Shown: positions 26,585 to 35,141 of the stretch, piece after piece
Layout of the letters: every line of letters begins with the position of its first letter
How positions within the stretch are numbered: the stretch's first letter is position 1
Assembly: GCF_900088415.1 (NCBI RefSeq)
Contig: NZ_FLLQ01000001.1
Coordinates: forward strand, 744,001-808,000
DNA length: 64,000 nt
Source: Vibrio mediterranei
Lineage (GTDB): Bacteria > Pseudomonadota > Gammaproteobacteria > Enterobacterales > Vibrionaceae
Direction of reading: 5' to 3'
The notes under the pieces: model-generated
What the model saw: only the letters and a program-made list of their open reading frames with translations
Databases searched by the model: none
What the model was told of the DNA's origin: nothing
Program-made: the position numbers and the translations under genes

Positions 26585-27409
26585 ATGCAAGGAAAACTCA
26601 AAAATATAATTAGAGCCATCACTACCGCAGCTATTGGTATGGCTGTGTCTCTAGGTGTCACTGCCAGTGACACTCCAAACCTCGACAAGATCAATGAACG
26701 AGGCACGCTACGCGTTGGTATGTCCACCTTTGTTCCATGGGCTATGCGTGACAAACAAGGTGATTTAATTGGTTTTGAAATCGATGTTGCTAAACGCCTC
26801 GCAGAGGACTCAGGCTGGAAAGTAGAATTTGTTCCAACTGCGTGGGACGGCATTATTCCAGCTCTATTGGCGCAAAAATTTGATGTAATCATCGGGGGTA
26901 TGTCGATCACACCAGAGCGTTCTAAGAGTGTTCTCTTTACTACACCTTACTCTCATTCAGGAGTTCAAATTGCCGCCAGTAAGAAACTTGCGGAAGGCTT
27001 CTCGACCATTGAAGACTTCGATTCTCGTCGAGTTAAGATCGCGGCAAGACGAGGCGCCTATACGGTTCAAGTTGCTCGTGAAACCTTCCCTAAAGCTAAA
27101 GTCTTACAATTTGACGATGATGCCCAAGCGTTTCAAGAAGTACTCAACGGTAATGCGCATGCAGTGATCGCATCTAGCCCTAAGCCAGAGCATGAAGCAA
27201 TTAAACACGCCAATGCCCTGTTTATTCCGTTTAGTGAGCGTTTATCAAAAGGTAACGAGGCATTCGCAGTGCGCTTGGGTGAAGAGGACAAAAAAGCATT
27301 CTTTGATCAGTGGATTCAGGCTCGTACCGATGATGGTTGGCTAAAAGATCGCTATGAGTACTGGTTCTCTACTCTTGATTGGCAAGATCAAATCGCCGGC
27401 GGACAGTAA
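26585..27409 (+). CDS. Periplasmic solute-binding protein, family 3
   Basis: 274 residues with a signal peptide (cleavage near GVTAS-D, about residue 27) and a family-3 extracellular solute-binding domain. Characteristic stretches are RGTLRVGMSTFVPWAMRDKQ, GFEIDVAKRLAED, DVIIGGMSITPERSKSVLFT, VKIAARRGAYT and DGWLKDRYEYW. It captures the substrate for the flanking permeases. The conserved Arg/Asp pair of the family suggests an alpha-amino-acid-like ligand. It sits between the two permease genes. Confidence 0.92.
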   Translation: MQGKLKNIIRAITTAAIGMAVSLGVTASDTPNLDKINERGTLRVGMSTFVPWAMRDKQGDLIGFEIDVAKRLAEDSGWKVEFVPTAWDGIIPALLAQKFDVIIGGMSITPERSKSVLFTTPYSHSGVQIAASKKLAEGFSTIEDFDSRRVKIAARRGAYTVQVARETFPKAKVLQFDDDAQAFQEVLNGNAHAVIASSPKPEHEAIKHANALFIPFSERLSKGNEAFAVRLGEEDKKAFFDQWIQARTDDGWLKDRYEYWFSTLDWQDQIAGGQ

Positions 27410-27414
27410 ATATT

Positions 27415-28320
27415 ATGATGAACACCGACTCAACAGGCCGTAAATATCCCAATGGTGCAATGAAAAAGAAGTGGCGCTTATCCACTTTAGATCTTGTACT
27501 TATTACCGTGCTGGTTGTACTACTAGCGTGGCTCGGCTATCGCTCTTCCATCGGTATTAATTACCATTGGCGATGGTCTCAGGCTTTTGAGTTGGTGTTT
27601 ACTCCCACAAGCAATGGTGGACTGCCTTACTTCGTTCAAGGCGCCATCTCGACATTACGCCTTAGTATTTGGGGTATGCTGTTGGCGCTTTCCCTAGGCA
27701 CCCTACTTGGACTAGCGAAGCACTCAAATATGGTGTTTTTGCGGGTTCCGGCAAATATCTTTATTCAGCTGGTGAGGAATATTCCACCACTCGTATTCAT
27801 ATTTATTTTTTATTTCTTCATTTCCAATCAGCTAATTCCATTACTGGGGTTATCTGAATTACTTCGTGGTAGTAGTAGTGAAATTAGTGGCTGGCAATCC
27901 TTCTTATTCGGCCCTCAATCACTGTGGGAGAACTTACTATCCGGCGTAATATGCATAGGGCTGCTTTCCTCAGCCTATGTTGCTGAAATTGTCAGAGCAG
28001 GGCTTAACGCTATACCAAAAGGTCAGTGGGAAGCTGGCCAGTCATTAGGTTTGTCTACATGGCATCAATATCGTGACGTTATAGCCCCTCAAGTGCTTAC
28101 TGCTATAAGCCCCGCTTTAGCCGGTCAAGCCATATCCTTAGTCAAAGACACCTCGATTGTTTCACTGATTTCGATACAAGAGATGACATTTGTTGGCACT
28201 GAAATCGCTAATTCGTCTGGATTGATATTTGAGATCTGGCTAATCGTGGGCCTATGCTACTTTTTACTCTGCTTTTCACTATCGCTATTGTTTAGAAAGC
28301 TAGAAGTAACCCAGCGCTAA
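27415..28320 (+). CDS. Polar amino-acid ABC transporter permease 2
   Basis: 301-residue permease. The EAA loop reads GLSTWHQYRDVIAPQVLTAI, and QLVRNIPPLVFIFIFYFFIS is the usual motif in the middle of the protein. The frame opens at 27379 inside the binding-protein gene, but ATG 27415 (or 27418) after that gene's stop is the likely start. Last gene of the importer. No clear terminator follows in the long AT-rich gap. Confidence 0.9.
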   Translation: MMNTDSTGRKYPNGAMKKKWRLSTLDLVLITVLVVLLAWLGYRSSIGINYHWRWSQAFELVFTPTSNGGLPYFVQGAISTLRLSIWGMLLALSLGTLLGLAKHSNMVFLRVPANIFIQLVRNIPPLVFIFIFYFFISNQLIPLLGLSELLRGSSSEISGWQSFLFGPQSLWENLLSGVICIGLLSSAYVAEIVRAGLNAIPKGQWEAGQSLGLSTWHQYRDVIAPQVLTAISPALAGQAISLVKDTSIVSLISIQEMTFVGTEIANSSGLIFEIWLIVGLCYFLLCFSLSLLFRKLEVTQR

Positions 28321-28787
28321 CACTGCGCAAACCTAAGCACTACTTTCTGACAGAACATTCAAATTATGGCCGTAATAGTATGTTATGGTCATTTCTTATC
28401 CAGTCCTATATTGTTAGTAACTGCCAATTATTTTAACTACGTCATACTTTTAAGTATAAACGTTATTATCTAACCATTCAGTTTTATATAAACATCGTAC
28501 CTTTATAGTACGACATAATATTACATTTAATACATAATATTACCCAAGATTACATAATACTCTCGCAAGTACCGATAGAACGTAACTTAGAGCGTATTTT
28601 TGAATATAATTTAATTTATCCGTAAAGATCATCACGGAAAATATATTCTATTAGCTATTTCCTGAAACTATAATTCCATTTGTCTGCACTTATAGCTTTG
28701 TTAATAATCATTTAGCCTATTTATAGATACGACGAGCCAAGAGCGTATTAATAATAAAACTTATTAGAGACTAAATAGGGATTTAAC
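28321..28787. other. Long AT-rich intergenic region upstream of porin
   Basis: 467 bases without a plausible gene. It is much more AT-rich than its surroundings. It holds a short inverted repeat ATACTT-TT-AAGTAT at 28444-28457 and the direct repeats listed at 28513-28560. It is the likely regulatory region of the porin. Confidence 0.6.
28513..28560 (+). repeat. Direct repeats ACATAATATTAC in porin upstream region
   Basis: Two perfect copies of ACATAATATTAC (28513-28524 and 28532-28543) and a shortened third, ACATAATAC (28552-28560). The period is 19-20 bp, so all lie on one DNA face. This is the geometry expected for tandem binding of an OmpR/ToxR-type winged-helix regulator. Confidence 0.6.
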
Positions 28788-29792
28788 ATGAAGAAAGTTT
28801 CTCTTTTAACAGCGGCTATTATTGCAGGTTTATCAGCTACGGCAGCAAATGCAGCTGACGTATATAAAGGTGATAATCTGAACCTAGCAGTGGGCGGTCG
28901 AGCTGAAGCGCGTGCTGATTTTGACAAGAGCAGTAATGATAGAACCGTTGCAGACAATAGTCGTGCTCGTGTAAACGTCCTTGCTACTACTGAAATTGCT
29001 GACGGCGTTAATGCTAAAGGTTTCTTTGAAGAAGAAATCAACCGTTCTGGCGACAATAACGGTGCTGGATATGATAACCGTTATCTATATGTTGGTATTG
29101 CAGGTGAAAACAATGAACTCCAATACGGTAAAACGGATGGTTCTTTAGGCATTATTACTGACTACACTGATATTCTTGACGCATTCGGTGGCGAAGCGGG
29201 TAACAAAACAGCAACTGCTGACCGTACAACCAACCAACTGTTGTATATCGGTACATTCGGTGACCTAAAAGTTAAAGCTAACGCTAATGGCGGCGGCGCC
29301 GCTGATTCATTCAAGAAATACGGCAATGAACTATCAGGTACAGTAGACCAAGGTTATGGTATCGCGGCACAGTACCAGTTAGGAGATTTGAGCTTTGGTG
29401 CAGGTTACGCTTACCAAAAAGACGAAAACGTCAAAGTGAAAACTGGTAATTTAAAAATTTCACCAGATGCAACAAGCCAAAACGTTCTAGTTGGTGCGGG
29501 TTATCAGCTAAATGACCTATATCTTGGTGGTTTATATACCCAAGGGAAATTGCTAGACCAAGACTATAAAGGTTTTGAAGTAGCATCTAAATACGACCTA
29601 ACAGACCGTATTCGTCTTGCAGCTGCATTCCAACAAGTTAAGTTTGATATCGCTGACGAAACAGACCAAAACATCGCGGCAAGCGTACACTACAAATTTA
29701 CTAATTACTTCACGACTTACGCAGGTATCTCAAAAGACCTTAAAGGCGACAAAGATACGGCAGGACGTGTTGGCGCTATCGTCACGTTCTAA
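28788..29792 (+). CDS. OmpU-like general porin
   Basis: 334-residue outer-membrane beta-barrel. It has a signal peptide (MKKVSLLTAAIIAGLSATAA, cleaved near ANA-AD), alternating amphipathic strands and a C-terminal phenylalanine (GAIVTF) required by the BAM machinery. The segment NRYLYVGIAGENNELQYGKT and the short acidic loops fit the gram-negative porin family to which Vibrio OmpU belongs. It forms diffusion pores as a trimer. It is monocistronic with a strong terminator and a long upstream control region. Confidence 0.88.
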   Translation: MKKVSLLTAAIIAGLSATAANAADVYKGDNLNLAVGGRAEARADFDKSSNDRTVADNSRARVNVLATTEIADGVNAKGFFEEEINRSGDNNGAGYDNRYLYVGIAGENNELQYGKTDGSLGIITDYTDILDAFGGEAGNKTATADRTTNQLLYIGTFGDLKVKANANGGGAADSFKKYGNELSGTVDQGYGIAAQYQLGDLSFGAGYAYQKDENVKVKTGNLKISPDATSQNVLVGAGYQLNDLYLGGLYTQGKLLDQDYKGFEVASKYDLTDRIRLAAAFQQVKFDIADETDQNIAASVHYKFTNYFTTYAGISKDLKGDKDTAGRVGAIVTF

Positions 29793-29877
29793 TTCTAAAC
29801 TGCACTTTTGTTAGATGGGATGGATTAACATGACCGAAGATCTTTCCTGGCAGCTAGTTTAAATCCAAACGCCCTAT

Positions 29878-29906
29878 CAGCCATCACATTGTGATGGCTG
29901 TTTTTT
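29878..29906 (+). terminator. Rho-independent terminator after porin
   Basis: Perfect stem CAGCCATCAC / GTGATGGCTG with a 3-base loop, then six T. Confidence 0.92.
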
Positions 29907-29918
29907 ATTATTGAAGAT

Positions 29919-30836
29919 TTAAATTGGTAGGTAGTGATCCACCAGCAACACTACAAATAAAATCATCAAATGCATAATGGAGAATTTAAAAGTATCCATT
30001 GCTGTCTTTTCTGTTGCCGCATACTTTAACTTCCAAGCGTAATAGATAAAACCCGCACTCAAGAAGGTGGAACCGGCCAAATACACCAATCCTGTCATTC
30101 CAACTAAAGCGGGTAATAAGCACACCAGTGCCAATAAAATGGTATAAAGCAAAATAGAAGTCTTGGTGTATTCCACCCCGTGAGTCACCGGAAGCATAGG
30201 AATATCGGCTTTCGCATAGTCGTCTTTTCTATGAATCGCCAATGCCCAAAAATGAGGTGGTGTCCATATGAAGATAATCATTACCAGTAACCAAGCATTA
30301 GCGTGCAGTTCCCCTGTTACCGCGGTCCAACCTAACAACGGCGGCATCGCACCAGCAATACCCGCGATAACAATATTCTGTGGCGTCGCTCGCTTCAAAT
30401 ATAAGGTGTACACAACAGCGTAGCCAAGCAAACTAGCAAATGTAAGCCAAGCGGTTAACCAGTTAACCCCCACAGCTAATATTGCAAAACCTAGTACGCC
30501 AATACTCAGTGCAAAAGTAAAGACTTTACCAACACTCAAGTCTCCTGATGGCAACGGACGTTTATGGGTCCTTGCCATGACAGCATCAATTCGACGGTCA
30601 ATTAGATGGTTGAAAGCTGCTGCAGAGCCCGCCATTAACGCAATACCCAATAAAGCCAGCACGGTCGCCTGAACAGGCAAAGCGCCCGGTATCGCCAAAC
30701 ACATCCCAACCAAAGCTGTTAAGATCATTAATGCGACCACTTTTGGTTTGGTCAAGGTTAAATAGACACGCCAGTTGAGTCTTGGTTTAACGACGGAATC
30801 CACACGACTTGTTGCCGCCATTGTCAGTTTATTCAT
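29919..30836 (-). CDS. cyoE: Protoheme IX farnesyltransferase (heme O synthase)
   Basis: 305-residue polytopic UbiA-family prenyltransferase that adds a farnesyl group to heme B. The two Asp-rich motifs [20 protein letters not shown] and [14 protein letters not shown] are present. It is the last gene of the oxidase cluster and overlaps ctaA by 4 bases, so heme O is passed to CtaA to make heme A. About nine membrane helices. This copy belongs to the aa3-oxidase set. Confidence 0.95.
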   Translation of the reverse strand: MNKLTMAATSRVDSVVKPRLNWRVYLTLTKPKVVALMILTALVGMCLAIPGALPVQATVLALLGIALMAGSAAAFNHLIDRRIDAVMARTHKRPLPSGDLSVGKVFTFALSIGVLGFAILAVGVNWLTAWLTFASLLGYAVVYTLYLKRATPQNIVIAGIAGAMPPLLGWTAVTGELHANAWLLVMIIFIWTPPHFWALAIHRKDDYAKADIPMLPVTHGVEYTKTSILLYTILLALVCLLPALVGMTGLVYLAGSTFLSAGFIYYAWKLKYAATEKTAMDTFKFSIMHLMILFVVLLVDHYLPI

Positions 30837-31999
30837 AGAGAACTCTCCTTGTCTCCAGATGCTTTCAGTCTCTCAACTTTATTCTCCGACTCAATGACTT
30901 TCAGTGTCGGCTTTTCTGATTGAGCGTACCGTATATTCCACATAATATAGTTAGCTTGAATTAGGCTTAATAGAAGTAGCGCAGCGCCCAGATTATGCAT
31001 AACAGCTATTGGTAAAGGTAAATGGAACACCACATTACTGACGCCTAGTGCAAGTTGAATCGCTAGCAGTCCCAATAAAAGTACTGCGACGTTGCGTACC
31101 ACGCGCTGCTTATGTTGTAACAAGCACAGCCCTAATATCCCAACGAGTAAAGTCACCGCAATAGCACCAAAACGATGACTCACATGGATGGTCATTCTTG
31201 CAGCATAATCAAGCACGCCAAACTCGTAATTGTCAAAGCCAAAATGAACCGGAGTGAAAGCGGTTTTGAAGTCGAGATAGCGCACCCATTCGCCTTCACA
31301 AATAGGCAAAGCGGTACACACCACAGCGGCATAATTTGAAGATACCCAACCGCCGAGTATTATTTGTAAGATGGTTGCGACAAGAGCCAAGCCAGCCAAT
31401 ATTTTGAGTCGACGACCAATTATCTTTGGCTCACTAGTCACGGTATTAGCCTCAACCACTGTTGGCTGAAAGGTCACACTTACCTCAGATTTAGATTTCG
31501 CTTTATTATCCTGTCGCGTCGCTATCGCATTCGGACGTAATCTTAAATATGTGAAAAACAGTAAACAAAACATTGTAAAACCACCTATCAGGTGGCCCAT
31601 GACTACAATGGGCATCAGCTTAAGCGTTACCGTCCACATCCCCAGCGCAGCTTGAAACACGATCACTAAAGATAACGACACCGACAAAGTCACCCCTAGT
31701 CGTGCACGCTCATTTCTTAACGCAAGATAGGTTATGGCGAACACCACCAGACCCAGAGTTCCCGCCAAGTAGCGGTGTATCATTTCGAGCCAAGCTTTGT
31801 GAGGCTCCACCGCTCGTTCGGGAAAAAGAGTATTAGCAACCACAACATCAACGTTATTGCTCGGAACCGTAAGATGACCATAACAACCTGGCCAGTCCGG
31901 ACAACCTAAACCCGCATCAGCAAGGCGTGTATAAGCCCCCATTGCGATAACAATAACGGTCAGTATTAACGCCCCTTTCACCAAATCTATCAGTCTCAT
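30833..31999 (-). CDS. ctaA: Heme A synthase (COX15/CtaA family)
   Basis: 388-residue membrane protein with eight helices, oxidising heme O to heme A for the CoxA active site. Family marks are [52 protein letters not shown] and HVSHRFGA, which carry the heme-ligand histidines and the cysteine pair. The start ATG has AAGGAGTTGCA upstream. The middle linker (about residues 165-195) is polar and longer than the family core. It overlaps cyoE. Confidence 0.94.
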   Translation of the reverse strand: MRLIDLVKGALILTVIVIAMGAYTRLADAGLGCPDWPGCYGHLTVPSNNVDVVVANTLFPERAVEPHKAWLEMIHRYLAGTLGLVVFAITYLALRNERARLGVTLSVSLSLVIVFQAALGMWTVTLKLMPIVVMGHLIGGFTMFCLLFFTYLRLRPNAIATRQDNKAKSKSEVSVTFQPTVVEANTVTSEPKIIGRRLKILAGLALVATILQIILGGWVSSNYAAVVCTALPICEGEWVRYLDFKTAFTPVHFGFDNYEFGVLDYAARMTIHVSHRFGAIAVTLLVGILGLCLLQHKQRVVRNVAVLLLGLLAIQLALGVSNVVFHLPLPIAVMHNLGAALLLLSLIQANYIMWNIRYAQSEKPTLKVIESENKVERLKASGDKESSL

Positions 32000-32045
32000 T
32001 GCAACTCCTTATGCCTTCAACACTGGTGTACTTAACCTTTCGCGT

Positions 32046-32618
32046 CTACCCTACTCGAGATAACTTAAGTAACTTTCTTAGGTCGGATAACAACCCCTTG
32101 CTATGGGCGATTTGTTGCTCCTTGGTTGTGGGTTCAAAAAACATCACGACTTGACCTAACGTGTCGGTAATGACATACCCTTGTGATGGCACTAAAGCAG
32201 AGAAAGCATCGTTAACGGTCAACACTGTCACCGAAGTCGGTAGTTCAGGCACTACTTGTCCGGTCTGTACATAAACAACAGGTGTCACGCGCTCTTTATA
32301 CTTTCCTAGCGCTAAGTACGTTTGCCCCATGACGTATAAGCGATTTAAGCATGCATCATCACATGTAGCAGGAAGCATAAAACCAAGCTGCCAACTCTCT
32401 CCTTGAAGAGGGTTCACCATTCCTAGTGACTCAAACGTCACACGAGGCTCCAACAGCTGACCATGATTGGTTACGCCAGATTGATACCAATGGTTACTCA
32501 GAATTGCCTTCGCGACGATAAACGGCAACGCAAAAAACAGAATCAACGCCAGTAGCGTAAGTCGTCCTCTTAACACGGCTTTGGGCTTTAGCGAATGTGT
32601 CGTCATCCCTGTGCTCAT
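32046..32618 (-). CDS. Membrane-anchored protein of the oxidase cluster, uncharacterised
   Basis: 190 residues. It has one N-terminal transmembrane helix (about residues 18-38) and a periplasmic domain with TCDDACLNRLYVMGQ, which contains a C-x3-C pair reminiscent of the SCO/thioredoxin-like copper-chaperone position. The start is ATG 32618 with AGGAG upstream, 8 bases after the SURF1 stop; the longer open frame into SURF1 is a shadow. Equivalent small genes occur between SURF1 and ctaA in proteobacterial cox clusters. A role in oxidase maturation is inferred. Confidence 0.75.
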   Translation of the reverse strand: MSTGMTTHSLKPKAVLRGRLTLLALILFFALPFIVAKAILSNHWYQSGVTNHGQLLEPRVTFESLGMVNPLQGESWQLGFMLPATCDDACLNRLYVMGQTYLALGKYKERVTPVVYVQTGQVVPELPTSVTVLTVNDAFSALVPSQGYVITDTLGQVVMFFEPTTKEQQIAHSKGLLSDLRKLLKLSRVG

Positions 32619-32626
32619 AAACGCTC

Positions 32627-33388
32627 CTAATGTCTTGCTGAATGAGTTTTTCTGCCCCATCGATACACGGCAATACCTACTACGAAAGCAAATACCAACG
32701 CCATGGAGAACCACTGAAAAGCGTATCCATAGTGTTTGCTCGAGTTCATAGACAATGGTTTCCATGGGTGAGCATAAGGCGTTGTTGAATCGATAGGTTG
32801 CAACGCCCATGCTTGCAGGGGCTTACCAGTAAGCTCTGCCAATGAACCTATATTTAAGTTCTGAATTCGAAATCTGGTAGAAGTCGAAGAGGTAAAATCT
32901 TCAGGATAGAGTTCATTACCTAAAGGGCTGTCCATCTTTTGATATAAACGCCCGGTTATCATCAGAGGGTGGGTTAACTGCTCAACAACTGGCAATGACT
33001 GTCTTTGCTCCATTCCTTTAACGAATCCTAGTTCAAGAAGTAAAAAACGTGATTGGCCATCGATAATAAGCTGATACACCAAATAGCCAACTTGGCCTTC
33101 AAAGGTCTGGTTATCCAAATAGAAAAGCTCTGGAATAGGTGTGACCTCAGCAAACACGGGGACGCCTATCCAATCAAGATAATCACTGTTTGACTGGGAC
33201 GTGTTTGAAAAATGGACAGCGCTCAACGAGATCGGAGACTGCTTACTTCGCTGAGCCAACATCGACTCCATATGCGATTTGTCGTTACCTCGCTGTAGCT
33301 GCCACAAACCTAATTTGACCAAAGTAGAAAACACAACCACAGTTAATACAAAGCCGACCCAGAATTTCACTGATTTGAACCAGGCCAC
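32627..33388 (-). CDS. SURF1-family cytochrome oxidase assembly protein
   Basis: About 253 residues from GTG 33388 (276 if ATG 33457 is used, which would run 56 bases into the divergent DUF2909 gene). It has an N-terminal membrane helix (KFWVGFVLTVVVFSTLVKLG), the SURF1 motif LGLWQLQRGNDK, a periplasmic domain with PLMITGRL, YLDNQTFEGQVGY and the terminal KHYGYAFQWFSMALVFAF helix. SURF1 assists heme A delivery to subunit I. The start is uncertain because no strong ribosome-binding sequence precedes either codon. Confidence 0.85.
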   Translation of the reverse strand: MAWFKSVKFWVGFVLTVVVFSTLVKLGLWQLQRGNDKSHMESMLAQRSKQSPISLSAVHFSNTSQSNSDYLDWIGVPVFAEVTPIPELFYLDNQTFEGQVGYLVYQLIIDGQSRFLLLELGFVKGMEQRQSLPVVEQLTHPLMITGRLYQKMDSPLGNELYPEDFTSSTSTRFRIQNLNIGSLAELTGKPLQAWALQPIDSTTPYAHPWKPLSMNSSKHYGYAFQWFSMALVFAFVVGIAVYRWGRKTHSARH

Positions 33389-33401
33389 GTGAGGAACTTC
33401 A

Positions 33402-33626
33402 ATGTCACCGACACTATTGTTTAAGATTGTTTTAGTACTGCTGTTACTTTTCATCATCTTTAACTTAGCGCTTGCCCTAATTCGAATGGTGCGAGACGAC
33501 CCTGATTCTGATAAACCAATGAGTCACTATCTGGGTCGCCGTGTCTTGTTTTCTGCGATCGTTATTATTCTTTTGATCATCGCCCTTCAAAGCGGATTAC
33601 TTGCTCCTAACCCTCGTCCTTATTAA
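33402..33626 (+). CDS. DUF2909 twin-transmembrane protein
   Basis: 74 residues with two transmembrane helices (about 4-27 and 47-66) joined by a charged loop containing DDPDSDKPMSHYLGRR. It matches the DUF2909 family, found antiparallel inside cox clusters between coxC and SURF1 in many gammaproteobacteria. ATG 33402 has GAGGAA upstream. It is the only + strand gene within the oxidase operon, and its start lies 13 bases from the SURF1 start. A role in oxidase assembly or stability is inferred. Confidence 0.82.
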   Translation: MSPTLLFKIVLVLLLLFIIFNLALALIRMVRDDPDSDKPMSHYLGRRVLFSAIVIILLIIALQSGLLAPNPRPY

Positions 33627-33647
33627 GTCAGTTTTCTAAAATCTGAG

Positions 33648-34529
33648 TTAAAGTACATAAACAAAAACAAAGAGGCACAGCCAAACCACATCAACAAAGT
33701 GCCAGTACCAACTGCCTGCCTGAAATGCGAAATGGTCTTTGGGAGTAAAATGGTCTTTAGCGATTCGAAACAAGAGTACAATCAAGAAGATCGTCCCTAA
33801 ACACACATGTAGGCCATGGAATCCAGTCAACATGAAGAAGGTATTGCCGTATATCCCAGATTGTAAGGTCAACCCCATATCTTGGTATGCATGCGCATAT
33901 TCGACCGCTTGGTAATAAAGGAAAAACACCGCTAATACGATAGTAATCTCAAGCCAGACGATGAGTGCTGTTCGTTTGTTTTTCTCTAAACTGACATGTG
34001 CCATATGTAGCGTAATCGAAGAGAGCAGCAATATGATCGTGTTCTTCAACGGTAACCCTTGCCATGGCATCGCCTGAGTCGTGTCACCTGCTGGCGTTGT
34101 CGTCAAAGGCCACATCGCTTCAAATCCAGGCCACAGTACTTCGTGAGTCATCACATTGTTATCTGCCCCGCCAAGCCAAGGGACAGAGATCATTCGTGCG
34201 TAAAACAACGCCCCAAAAAAAGCACCGAAGAACATCACTTCAGAAAAAATGAACCAGCTCATCCCTTGACGAAATGAACGCGTAATCTGATCTGAATACA
34301 AGCCTGCCAATGACTCACTGACAACATTGCTAAACCAACCTGACAGCATGTACAACAACACGGCAAAGCCAAGCGCTAGAGTAACGTTACCAATGACACT
34401 ACCCGCTCCACCTGTTTCTAAATGTTGAACCGTGAGCCCAGCCCCAACCGCCACTAAAAACAGCGCGATTGCCCCCACGATTGGCCAACTACTCTGAGCT
34501 GGAACGTAATAAGATTGAGGTTTACTCAT
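33648..34529 (-). CDS. coxC: Cytochrome c oxidase subunit III
   Basis: 293-residue membrane subunit with seven helices, stabilising the catalytic core. Family marks are SYYVPAQSSWP, MSWFIFSEVMFFGAFFGALF with the conserved Glu, TGFHGLHVCLGT and the C-terminal WYWHFVDVVWLCLFVFVYVL. It overlaps the ctaG gene by 8 bases upstream, showing tight operon coupling. Confidence 0.96.
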   Translation of the reverse strand: MSKPQSYYVPAQSSWPIVGAIALFLVAVGAGLTVQHLETGGAGSVIGNVTLALGFAVLLYMLSGWFSNVVSESLAGLYSDQITRSFRQGMSWFIFSEVMFFGAFFGALFYARMISVPWLGGADNNVMTHEVLWPGFEAMWPLTTTPAGDTTQAMPWQGLPLKNTIILLLSSITLHMAHVSLEKNKRTALIVWLEITIVLAVFFLYYQAVEYAHAYQDMGLTLQSGIYGNTFFMLTGFHGLHVCLGTIFLIVLLFRIAKDHFTPKDHFAFQAGSWYWHFVDVVWLCLFVFVYVL

Positions 34530-35130
34530 AGCTTAACTCCCTGTTAAGTGCGCTTTTGCTACCCTTACTGCGTTCAACGGCATCCTGCACGCTTGCATTG
34601 CTTGTGATGTTGTAGAGTGTGTACGACAAAGTCAGTGTGTGAATTGATTCGGGGATATCAGGTTCGATATAGAAAATTAGAGGCATCTCCGCTTCGCCAT
34701 TAGCATCAAGAGGTTGATGGTTGAAGCAAAAGCACTCAATTTTATTAAAATAAGCAGCGCCAGTACCCGGAGATACAGATGGCACTGCTTGCCCGACTAT
34801 AGATTGCGACGCATTGTTCTTTGCCAAATAAGCGGTTTGAATCACCTCACCGGGATGAACATCAAGGTAGATGGTTTCAGGCTTAAAGGTCCACGGCATA
34901 TCAGGATTGATGTGTGCCATAAACTCAACACGAATCGTACGCGAGATGTCCGCCCTCATTCCGACGGGTTGCACCGCGGACACCGTATTGGTTTTACCAT
35001 TGATACCCAATGCTTCACACATAATGTCGTACAACGGAACCAAAGCAAAACCGAACCCAAACATGCCGATAACAGCAACACTAAGCCACGTTACTAACTT
35101 TTTATTTGACTTACGGTTTTGCTCGCTCAT
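34522..35130 (-). CDS. ctaG: Cytochrome c oxidase assembly protein CtaG/Cox11
   Basis: 202 residues. It has an N-terminal membrane anchor (about 12-31) and a periplasmic immunoglobulin-like domain. It delivers copper to the CuB site of subunit I. The copper-binding CxC is in KIECFCFNHQ, and the segments VPLYDIMCEALGINGKT and MPLIFYIEPD are diagnostic. Located between coxA and coxC. Confidence 0.95.
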   Translation of the reverse strand: MSEQNRKSNKKLVTWLSVAVIGMFGFGFALVPLYDIMCEALGINGKTNTVSAVQPVGMRADISRTIRVEFMAHINPDMPWTFKPETIYLDVHPGEVIQTAYLAKNNASQSIVGQAVPSVSPGTGAAYFNKIECFCFNHQPLDANGEAEMPLIFYIEPDIPESIHTLTLSYTLYNITSNASVQDAVERSKGSKSALNRELSYE

Positions 35131-35141
35131 AAGTCACCTCT

